64,000 nucleotides of DNA from NCBI GenBank assembly GCA_963210315.1, contig OY723323.1, forward strand, positions 992,001 to 1,056,000, written 5' to 3'. Below the pieces are notes generated by a model that did no database searches, was not told the origin of the DNA, and saw only the letters and a list, made by a program, of their open reading frames with translations. This document shows, piece after piece, positions 30,477 through 39,313 of the stretch (its first letter is position 1; each line of letters opens with the position of its first letter). Made by a program: the position numbers and the translations under genes. This stretch comes from Rhynchopus euleeides (Eukaryota > Euglenozoa > Diplonemea > Diplonemida > Diplonemidae).

Positions 30477-31680
30477 GCTGTTTCTTTTCCCGAACTGGCC
30501 TCCGCAATTCGCTGTTATGCATGTGCGGATTGCAAAAGGAGTCAGAGCTGCCTTCCCGCCTCCCCCCGGGTGCCTAGACTGGAAAGGGTTAAAAAGCGTG
30601 AGAAACACCACATTTTTGAACATCGACTTCTTTTGGTTTTTGGTGTCTGGCAATGCCGAGGGGTGTGTGTGGGGGGGTGCATTCTGGATCGAGGGCAGGG
30701 TCCACCAGACCCGTTCTCTTCCGAGAATTGGCCTGGCTAAAACCCACTTTTTCGGGTCCCCACAAAGTCCCCAAGAAGTACCCAAATTGGCTTTTTTTTC
30801 AAAACTTATTTTCTCCCGGTTTCGGCCTGGATTTGTGGTCAGAGGCACCCTATGGCCAAAATGACCCCACCACGAGCCGCAGGTGAGGATATTTTTGACC
30901 CCCAAACCTGCAGCCCATCTACTGTGGGCGTCAATTAGCCTTTATTCTAGGCAAAACGACGCTCAGACGCGCTATCCCACTTAGTCCGAGAAAGTCCGCT
31001 GACGAGACACACATCTCTGTCCTCTTCTAGTCAGACTCAGTCATCACCAACCGAGCACCCTCTCTTTCTCTGTGGCTCTTTCTGTTGGTGTCACAACTGC
31101 ACCAGCTGCCCCAGCCAGGCTTCATTCGAGGCAGGAATCACATCTCTGATTATTGGTGTCGCCGTCCACAGCGTCTCTTCATTGTCAGTCCAGCATGCAA
31201 TGGCCAGGACATGATACCCAGCGGGATATGAAAATGGGATATCCCTGCCACATCCGCCATATGCCCCCCGGGAGACAGGGCCATCTCTGCAGGGTATGGG
31301 AGTCAGAATCCGCATGGTTTGACCGAAGAGCCAACCATATTTCGTACAATAGGGTGTATCAGTGTGGGTGGCTACGCCTGGTACCTAGGCCAGGTCCCAA
31401 ACCTAGGCAGGAAAATGAGCATGGCAGATAAGTGGCCCCCAGAGGGCACTGGGGGTTACCAAAGTGCCCTGTAGGTGTTTCTGGGGCGTTTTGGACCACT
31501 TTGTGTGGTTGGATGTCGACTTAGGTGTCGTTTTCGCTTATGTCAAAATTTGGGTTTCTCACGCACATTTCCCCGCCCGGCCCCACCCTCTGCCACCCAG
31601 TGTCGTCAGGCGTGCCCAAACAGGTGCTTTCAGAGCTTCCGACGACCTGTTTCTTTTCTGTGTGTCAGCTAGCTCGTGTT

Positions 31681-31784
31681 TACATGTGATACACACCCAC
31701 ATCAATATCAAAGCAGCAGGCTTAAGGGTGGTGGAAGCGTCAACACATCATTTAGGAAGAAGGAAGCACGGTCGCTACGCTTTT
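31681..31784 (+). repeat. Solo A+B terminal repeat of the YR element, inverted
   Basis: Reads ACATGTGAT..ACCCACATC, AAGCAGCAGGCTTAAGGGTG, GTGGAAGCGTCAACACATC and GCTACGCTTTT, i.e. part of A followed by B. It is diverged from the element at 14-19 kb. It ends only about 50 bp before the ATG of UBL-TM paralog 3, so it probably forms part of that gene's promoter or 5' leader. Confidence 0.7.
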
Positions 31785-31835
31785 CAGCCCAAACCTGGGG
31801 GTTTCCAGCCAAAATCCGGATATCACCCCCTTGGG

Positions 31836-34388
31836 ATGTCCGAACATGACTTTGACAAGATATGTCAGCGAGGCACACAGCAGTCGCTGCGCGGTGGGTT
31901 TGGGACGCTTGCACTGCTGCTGTCCATCGCGTGCCCTGTGCTGATTGTGTACTGCTTCAACAGGGACGGGCCCTACTCCACGGCACACCACGCAGATGCA
32001 GAGGTCGTCAACATCTGGGACCCGTGGCGCCAGCCCGAGCCGTGGCACGAGGACGGGCTGCTCCGGTGCACGTGGCTGGACGAGACCAACCAGACGTGGG
32101 ATGACTTGAACAGCACAGCCACCACACTGACGAACCAAACGTGCCCTGCGCTGAAAAGGACAGGCACCACAGAGGACTCCCTGACCGCGATGCGTACCAC
32201 GGCGCTGTTTTTCTACCCTGTGGCAGCGGCCGCACGCCCCGTCGTGCTCGGGTGCGCCTTTGCAGGGGTGCTGAAGGACTCGTGGCTGTACCTCCTGCAG
32301 GCAGCGGTGGGGATGTGCTCCGCCTTGGCTCTTGCCGTGCTGTTCGACCTCGCACGGCCTGTGCTGGAGGGTGGCGATGACGCAGACGGCTGGGTGGTGG
32401 TGTATGCCCTCCCGTCTGTGGTGTGGCTTGCTGTCCGTTTCGAGTTCATCTTCTGTGCTGCACAGATCTCGGTGTCGAGGTTCCTGCAGCGGTATTACTT
32501 TCGGTGGGGTGGCCTTCGATTGGCCGTTATTTTGTCGATCCTGACGCCGGCTGCGCTTTTATTTTTTGGTTTCTCTCATTATGTCGCGTGGTACGCGCTC
32601 TCGGGTCTTCCGGAGATACTCGTCTTGTTGATGCTACTGGACATTTCCCCCGGTTCTCTCCGGGCAGGGATGATGTGCGTCTTGGAGGTGTTCGCTGTCT
32701 GGACCAATCTATACTACAAATCCTACGACAGCCACTTCCGGTCGTTTGTGATGGACTCCACCTGGTCCTTCCCCACATCCTGCCTGCGTGTGCTGTTCCC
32801 TGTGACGATGCCCTTTGTGCTTGTCGCGTCTCTGTATTCCGACATGAGACGTGTCAGACACGCGGACCTCTGCGTCAGGCGCCGATCCCACACAGAGAAG
32901 CACGGGGACCCTGCCTACGACCTGCCTGAGGAAGCAAGTGGCTACGAAAGCTGCCCCGAAACGACAGATAATGAAGCTACGCAGTGCGACACAGCAGACG
33001 GTGTGCAGCTGCACCTGCGGCTGCACAACGGTGTGCTGGTGCCGGTGGAGCTGGGCAGCGACGCCACGCTCGGGGTGCTGCGCCTGCGTGCCGCAGACGC
33101 CCTCGAGGTGGGCCGCAAACAGGTGCGGGTGCGGCTTGCCCTCTGTGGCGAGACCGTTGTCGGGTGCAACGCCACCCCACTGTGCGACGTGCCGGGGCTG
33201 GAGGCGGGTGCCACGTTGGATGTCCACACGCAACCTGCGCGATGCGAGGTGTCCTCAGACCCTTGCCACTACATGGAGCTGGCCTGTCAGGGGGACGACG
33301 TGCAGGCCGCACGGCGTGTGATTGCCACTTGTCCTGCTGACCGTCTCCTGAGCCGTCTGGATCGTTTTTTTATTCTGTACTGTGGTGTGCTGAACACACT
33401 AGTCTCGAACTACGTACGCTCCGGCTGCCGCGGTGTGGTGTGCTGCGCCCTGCTGGAGGGGAACCTCGCCAGTGCAGCAGTTGTCGTGAGGCTCCTGTTG
33501 GAGACCAAGCAGGAGTCGGCCTTGCGTGTCATCCAAGAGTCAGGCGTGCTGGACAGGCCTGACTTCTACGATGCGTTTCATGAACTTGTGCGCCGGATCC
33601 CAGATTATCGGGATGACTACGTGGATTTGGCCATCAGGTGCCCAGGCTTTCTTGAGAGCAGCTCCTGCGATCACCACTACATTGTGCATCAGGCCTTCAA
33701 GAGTCAGAGTCCAATGTCTTGGGACCACCCTTCCCTCAGGTCGTTCTATGGGGACTACACCGCCCTGTTGAGGCATCTTCAGGAGGCGGGGTGGCGGTCA
33801 ACACCCTCTGCAGTGCAGCAAGCAGGCGAGTCGCGCTCCTTCTTCCAGATCAACCTGCTCACAATCATTCTCTTGCTCGACGGGGTGCGTGTGCGCGACC
33901 TGCCACACGTCGTACGTCGCCTGTGCCTCGTATCCCTGATGCTCCTGCTGTACGCATTCCTTGCAGGTGGGGCCATCCGCGTGCACGCGACACTCGGCAC
34001 GCAGGGAGCGGATCCGACAGGCGGGTGGCTGTTCGTTGCCTTCCTCTGCATTGCCAGTGTGACCATCGCTGTCGAGTTCATGCCGGAGTGGGTGCGGTGG
34101 CTGGTGGTGCTGAAGGTGTGCGGCACACGCACGTCACAGCCACCTGCAGGCACGCAGGACGTGGAGCTCGTTCAGGAGCTGACTGAGATGGAGACGCCTC
34201 ACCTGAACCAGAGCAGCCTTCTCTACTCCGACACCGATGGGTTGGGTGGGGAACCCGACCCACAGACTGGAGGATCGGCAGTGGCAGGAGGGGAAGGGTG
34301 GGGTACGAGCGCTTCGTCGGACGCTTCCACGGGATGTGCAGCAAACCGTCCTCCCACCCCCCCACTGACGCCAAGACACCACCGCTGA
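31836..34388 (+). CDS. UBL-TM membrane protein, paralog 3
   Basis: 850 residues, starting MSEHDFDKICQRGTQQSLRG at the conserved CCCCCTTGGGATGTCC context. An open frame extends far upstream, but only through a solo retroelement repeat, so the ATG at 31836 is preferred. It shares the family plan: TM1, NST/NQT-bearing loop, about seven more membrane segments, UBL, ankyrin-like region and C-terminal membrane segments. The ankyrin-like region has an insertion (SRLDRFFILYCG) absent from paralog 2. The tail is longer than in paralogs 2, 4 and 5, and its last part comes from the inverted 85-bp block, so tail residues differ completely from paralog 1. Confidence 0.85.
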   Translation: MSEHDFDKICQRGTQQSLRGGFGTLALLLSIACPVLIVYCFNRDGPYSTAHHADAEVVNIWDPWRQPEPWHEDGLLRCTWLDETNQTWDDLNSTATTLTNQTCPALKRTGTTEDSLTAMRTTALFFYPVAAAARPVVLGCAFAGVLKDSWLYLLQAAVGMCSALALAVLFDLARPVLEGGDDADGWVVVYALPSVVWLAVRFEFIFCAAQISVSRFLQRYYFRWGGLRLAVILSILTPAALLFFGFSHYVAWYALSGLPEILVLLMLLDISPGSLRAGMMCVLEVFAVWTNLYYKSYDSHFRSFVMDSTWSFPTSCLRVLFPVTMPFVLVASLYSDMRRVRHADLCVRRRSHTEKHGDPAYDLPEEASGYESCPETTDNEATQCDTADGVQLHLRLHNGVLVPVELGSDATLGVLRLRAADALEVGRKQVRVRLALCGETVVGCNATPLCDVPGLEAGATLDVHTQPARCEVSSDPCHYMELACQGDDVQAARRVIATCPADRLLSRLDRFFILYCGVLNTLVSNYVRSGCRGVVCCALLEGNLASAAVVVRLLLETKQESALRVIQESGVLDRPDFYDAFHELVRRIPDYRDDYVDLAIRCPGFLESSSCDHHYIVHQAFKSQSPMSWDHPSLRSFYGDYTALLRHLQEAGWRSTPSAVQQAGESRSFFQINLLTIILLLDGVRVRDLPHVVRRLCLVSLMLLLYAFLAGGAIRVHATLGTQGADPTGGWLFVAFLCIASVTIAVEFMPEWVRWLVVLKVCGTRTSQPPAGTQDVELVQELTEMETPHLNQSSLLYSDTDGLGGEPDPQTGGSAVAGGEGWGTSASSDASTGCAANRPPTPPLTPRHHR

Positions 34389-35092
34389 CGCAGCGCGTGG
34401 GGATGTGCGGCCCTTCGTTTTCCTCTTGTAAGTTGTTCCGTTCACAAACAAATCTGCCGGCGTGACACCTGCTGTGCCGGGTTTCTTTTGTTTTCTTTCT
34501 GCAACCTTCTGGCCCCTTGCACGTTGGGGGGAGTGTAGATGGAAGCAGCGAGATGTCAGGGCATAGGCCATCCAAGGAGGTGACTGTGCTGCAGGTATCT
34601 CGTGCACCCCCCCTGCAGGACGGCGGGGGAGGGTGGCAAGGGCGAGCAGATTGCAGCGGCGTCTCTCCAGCTCTCTCCTGCGTGTGGCGACCCCCAGCGA
34701 CGCCGAGAGAAGAGTCCTTCTGATATGTATCGGAAGAAGGTAAACGCATCCGAGCAGCGTGTCGCAGGGGTGACTGCTTCTGCACCTCAGCCCCCCGCCC
34801 TACCCCCAGGACCCACTTCCAACTGCATCCTTGTACCGTGTCCCTTGGCAGAGGCATGGGTATTGTGCGGCACCTGTGCGAAGGCGTCTGCCCAGCGCTC
34901 ACGCGTTGCGGTTTGCCTTGAGGCATTGTGTTTCCGACCCGAGAGGGGCAAGAGCACGAGCACCCAGTGGGTTTGTGTCCGACATCTCGGGAGTGCACAA
35001 CTACCGTACGCATGATCCCAGCACTTCAAGTGATCTGTGATGCTGCCTGCCCAACACCACCACCCAGCACACAGGACCCCCACCCCCTTGGG
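34389..35092. other. Spacer between UBL-TM paralogs 3 and 4
   Basis: 646 bp next to paralog 4 are almost identical to the spacer before paralog 2. The shared block probably includes the promoter of both paralogs. No gene supported within it. Confidence 0.7.
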
Positions 35093-37516
35093 ATGTCCGA
35101 CGATGGCTTTGCCGATATATTGGAGCGAGCTACACAGCAGTCGCTGCGGGGTGGGTTGGGGACGCTTGCACTGCTGCTGTCCATGGCGTGCCCTGTGCTG
35201 ATTGTGTACTGCTTCAACAGGGACGGGCCCTACTACACGGCACACCACGCAAATGCAGAGGTCGTCACCATCTGGGACCCGTGGCGCCAGCCAGAGCCGT
35301 GGCACGAGGACGGGCTGCTCCGGTGCACGTGGCTGGACGAGGCCAACCAGACGTGGGATGCCCTGAACAGCACAGCCATCACACTGATGTGGGATGACTT
35401 GAACAGCACAGCCACAACAGAGATGAACTCGACGAACCAGACGTGCCCTGCGCTGAAAAGGACAGGCACCACAGAGGACTCTCTGACCGCCATGCAAATC
35501 ACGGCGCTGTACGTGTACCCTGTGGCAGCGGCCGCACGCCCTGTCGTGCTCGGGTGCGCCTTTGCAGGGGTGCTGAAGGAGTCGTGGCTGTACCTCCTGC
35601 AGGCAGCGGTGGGGATGTGCTCCACCTTTGCTCTTGCCGTGCTGTTCGAGTTGGCACAGCCGATGCTGGAGGGTGGTGATGACGCATCCGGCTGGGTGGT
35701 GGTGTGTGCCCTCCCGTCTGTGGTGTGGCTTGCTGTCCGTGTCGAGTTCGTCTTCTGTTGGGCCCAGGTGTGTCAAACAGCGGATTTCATACCGTGCCAT
35801 CTACCGTTGGGTGCGCTTGGTTTTATGATTGTAATGTGGCTGGCGTTTGTCTCCCCGAACCTGCACGGCGTGTATGCCCTGATCAAGGGCGTGCCGTACG
35901 GGTGGATGTACTTCACCTCCCTGCCCTGTCTACTACTTGCCAAGTACTTTACTGAGCGGTCTGAAACCAGCGTTCCATCACCTCGAGCAGCGATAGTCAT
36001 CATCTTGCTGGAGTTCGCTGTCTGGACCATCTTCTACTACGCCTTCTACGACAGCCACTTCGGATCGTTTGTGATGGACACGACCTGGGTCTCCTTCAGT
36101 GCCTGCCTGCGCGTGCTCTTCCCGATGTCGCTGCCTCTTGTGCTTCTCGTGTCTCTTTCCCAGAGCAGTCACGGGACCAATGCTGTCCGTGTTATCAGGC
36201 CGTGTGGGTATCAAGCCACACGAGATCACGGGCATCCTGCCTACGACCTGCCTGAGGAAGCAAGTGGCTACGAAAGCTGCCCCGAAACGACAGCTGAGGC
36301 AGCTGCGCAGTGCGACACAGCAGACGGTGTGGAGCTGCACCTGCGGCTGCCCAACGGTGTGCTGGTGCCGGTGGAGCTGGGCAGCGACGCCACGCTCGGG
36401 GTGCTGCGCCTGCGTGCCGCAGACGCCCTCGAGGTGGACCGCAAACAGGTACGGGTGCGGCTTGCCCTCTGTGGCGAGACCGTTGCCGGGTGCAACGCCA
36501 CCCCACTGTGCGACGTGCCGGGGCTGGAGGCGGGTGCCACGGTCGATGTGGACACCGACGCCACAGCACAACAGTTGGCATCCTGCCCTCACCAGTCAAT
36601 GGAGCTGGCCTGTCAGGGGGACGACGTGCAGGCCGCACGGCGTGTGCTCGCCATCTCCTGTGGTGTGCTGAACACACTAGTCTCGAACTACGCACGCTCC
36701 GGCTGCCGCGGTGTGGTGTGCTGCGCCCTGCTGGAGGGGAACCTCGCCAGTGCAGCAGTTGTCGTGCAGCTCCTGTTGGAGACCGAGGAGGAGTCGGCCT
36801 TGCGTGTCATCCAAGAGTCAGGCGTGCTGGACAGGCCTGACTTCTACGATGCGTTTTGTGCACTGCTGGTGTCCTCCAGTTCGTTATCCCACGTGGAGTC
36901 GGCCATCAGGTGCCCAGGCTTTCTTGAGAGCACCGCATGCGATCACAACTACATTGTCTTTGTCGCGAATTGTGACAGCCTCGGGGACTACACCACCCGG
37001 TGGAGGCGGCTTCACGAGGCGGGGTGGCGGTCAACACCCTCTGCAGTGCAGCAGGCAGACAAGTCGCAGCGCTCCTTCTTCCAGATCAACCTGCTCACAA
37101 TCATGCTCTTGCTCGACGGGGTGCGTGTGCGTGACCTGCCACACGTCGTTAAAAGGCTGTGGATAATGGCGCTACTGTACGCATGCCTTGCATGTCCGTT
37201 CATCGGCGTGCACGCGACACTCGGCACGCAGGGAGCGGATCCGACAGGCGGGTGGCTGTTCGTTGCCTTCCTCTGCACTGCCAGTGTGACCATCGCAATC
37301 GAGCTGATGCCGGAGTGGGTGCGGTGGCTGGTGGTGCTGAAGGTGTGCGGCACACGCACGTCACAGCCACCTGCAGGCACGCAGGACGTGGAGCATGTTG
37401 GGGAGCTGACTGAGATGGAGATGCCTCTCCTGAACCAGAGCAGCCAGGCCGACACCGACGAAGCGCTTGCAGTGGGGACCCTCCTCCCAGTGAGACCGCT
37501 TCCTTCTGGTGCCTGA
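35093..37516 (+). CDS. UBL-TM membrane protein, paralog 4
   Basis: 807 residues. The N-terminus is almost identical to paralog 2 through TM1. The sequon loop is expanded by an internal repeat of the WDDLNSTA unit plus NST and NQT, giving several extra N-glycosylation sites. The middle membrane block (QVCQTADFIPCHLPLGALGF to SLPCLLLAKYF) is unlike paralogs 1-3 and only loosely like paralog 5, while UBL and ankyrin-like parts are again near-identical to the others. This abrupt switching between identical and unrelated blocks points to gene conversion or recombination among paralogs. It ends with the short PLPSGA tail shared with paralog 5. Confidence 0.85.
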   Translation: MSDDGFADILERATQQSLRGGLGTLALLLSMACPVLIVYCFNRDGPYYTAHHANAEVVTIWDPWRQPEPWHEDGLLRCTWLDEANQTWDALNSTAITLMWDDLNSTATTEMNSTNQTCPALKRTGTTEDSLTAMQITALYVYPVAAAARPVVLGCAFAGVLKESWLYLLQAAVGMCSTFALAVLFELAQPMLEGGDDASGWVVVCALPSVVWLAVRVEFVFCWAQVCQTADFIPCHLPLGALGFMIVMWLAFVSPNLHGVYALIKGVPYGWMYFTSLPCLLLAKYFTERSETSVPSPRAAIVIILLEFAVWTIFYYAFYDSHFGSFVMDTTWVSFSACLRVLFPMSLPLVLLVSLSQSSHGTNAVRVIRPCGYQATRDHGHPAYDLPEEASGYESCPETTAEAAAQCDTADGVELHLRLPNGVLVPVELGSDATLGVLRLRAADALEVDRKQVRVRLALCGETVAGCNATPLCDVPGLEAGATVDVDTDATAQQLASCPHQSMELACQGDDVQAARRVLAISCGVLNTLVSNYARSGCRGVVCCALLEGNLASAAVVVQLLLETEEESALRVIQESGVLDRPDFYDAFCALLVSSSSLSHVESAIRCPGFLESTACDHNYIVFVANCDSLGDYTTRWRRLHEAGWRSTPSAVQQADKSQRSFFQINLLTIMLLLDGVRVRDLPHVVKRLWIMALLYACLACPFIGVHATLGTQGADPTGGWLFVAFLCTASVTIAIELMPEWVRWLVVLKVCGTRTSQPPAGTQDVEHVGELTEMEMPLLNQSSQADTDEALAVGTLLPVRPLPSGA

Positions 37517-39313
37517 GCAGCACCTCCTCTTCCGGCTGGGAGGCACACAGCTGCCAGGCTTCCGGTCTGTCTTCGCATTCTTGACAGCCCACGCAGATAC
37601 TGTGCAGGCAGGGCCTCCGTCGCCACGCGGTGCCGGATAGCTGGTGGGATGAGCGCCTACTTCATGGCGACCCGATCGGCACGCTCGTCAAGCAGTGGGT
37701 ATTGGCGAACCTTTATCAAACCAATGGAACGAACCCCCCCCCCCCCCATGTGTGACTATCATCGCCCTGGTATCCAGCCCTGGTTTTCTCCCATCGTGCA
37801 TTGATCTGTCTTGTACAAGATATCTGGTGTAGTGACTACAAAAAGGACTAACATTGCGAGAAGGTGCTGGGAGACTTACTTTTCCATTCACTCTCGACGA
37901 TCAAACCCCCCCCCCTATAGGCCCCTGCACGGTCCTTTAAATCTCTGTTTAGGGCTGTCACAAACACGATTTTTTCGATTTTGGGCCAAAAACTCCACCA
38001 AAATGGGCGTACCTGGCCAAAAATCCAGTGGGGGATCACTGAAAAAACCCGAGAAAATAGCGGACACCCTCGAGAAAGTCGATCCATTCGAATTATTTGG
38101 CTTTTTTCCCTGAAAACCCCCCGAAAAAGTGTAACGCTTGTGTAACGCTATTGGCTGATTTGGAACGGTCCAAAAAAACCGCTTCCAGAAGGCAGACGTT
38201 TCGTGGTAGCCCGCTCTAGTTTCTGTCCCTCTCTGATTCTCTGCACCCCACTGATTCTTCCACACGCAGCTCGGCGTCCCTCAGCGGCCCCGTAGTTTCT
38301 GTCCCTCTCTGACTTCACAAAACACGCAGCTCGGCGTACTCTGTCCGCTTCTGTCACTCTTGCCCCTCCTCTTGATCATCTCGCCTGCTTGATTGTTTGT
38401 TGCGTTGACGCTTCTCCACACAAAACCCTGAACTGATCACACCCTGAGCCTGATGAAGGGTGGGGTTAGTGTATAGAGCACGTTTGGTTGCAGCTGTGGT
38501 GGGGCGCTTTCTGCTCACACGAGTGTGCTTACAAAAAATTCGCGCGCTTCGCGAGCGAACGTGAGCGCTCGGCTAGTGGACCATCCGTGTCTAGCGTACC
38601 ACAGGCGGTTCATGACATCCAGGAGCCAGCAGACCGCCTTCAGGGGGTCCCTCCCTGTACCACTAGGCTGGAGCGTGTGCCTGTCTTGTAGACAAGTCCT
38701 TTGGGTTCACATCAGCAGGGGACCCAGACCACTCTCCGTAGCCAGAAGGACGCAGCCAACTCACACAGAGTCTGTACGCCCGCAACTCCCACGCGCTCCG
38801 ACTACGGCGCAAGGAACAGATACTCACTACCGTGGCCTCCGGCGGCTGGGGGGCTCCGCCCCCCAGACCCCCCGTATGTCGAGCAACCAAATCCTTGAGC
38901 TTGTGCCACTGGGGCATAGAAAGGGGTCGTTGCAATGACGCCCCGAAAACCCATTTTTGGCACCCCTTGCCTGGCATGTTGCTGTTGTGTTGCCACTATC
39001 TCTCATCACACAGGGCGTCCAATACCCACACACCACACTCACACTGGTTGTGTGGTGGGGATGGGGGGATTTTCTTGCCCGCGAGGGATTGCGCGCCATT
39101 TCCCCCCCTATAAAACCCTTGGAGAAAAAGTGGAATCCCGACCCCTTTTTGGGCCCAAAAAGGCCAAAGTCCCAGGCATACTTGCTCCCTACCCCGTATT
39201 TCGTAGTTCTTTCGTACGGCATATACGGGATTTCAGGTACACCAGTACGGCCGGCTCTATTTTTTTCAACACAGTACACCACCGCCCCGCACAGAAGGCC
39301 CCACCCCCTTGGG
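37517..39313. other. Spacer with dispersed repeats
   Basis: Includes a 75-bp motif (about 37832-37910: GTGACTACAAAAAGGACTAA, AGAAGGTGCTGGGAGACTTA) also near 58262 and 59017, a tandem pair of a TAGTTTCTGTCCCTCTCTGA..CACGCAGCTCGGCGT segment (about 38217-38335), an inverted F-family fragment, and a GC hairpin copy near 38835. No gene supported. Confidence 0.55.
38394..38532 (-). repeat. F-family foldback fragment, inverted
   Basis: Reverse complement of about 10472-10610 with few differences, from TTGTTTGTTGCGTTGACGC to GTGTGCTTAC; only one arm of the foldback is present. Confidence 0.8.

Larger units (their letters stand above)
27704..31680. other. Spacer rich in small inverted-repeat elements
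   Basis: Four kilobases without a supported gene. It contains a perfect hairpin (28105-28140), two copies of a GCTGGATCGT-ended repeat, an inverted S-family copy (about 28918-29056) and two 3-bp-TSD elements (29156-29264, 30378-30476). A 172-codon frame at 29891-30409 runs into one of these elements and is Cys/Pro-biased without domains. Confidence 0.55.
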
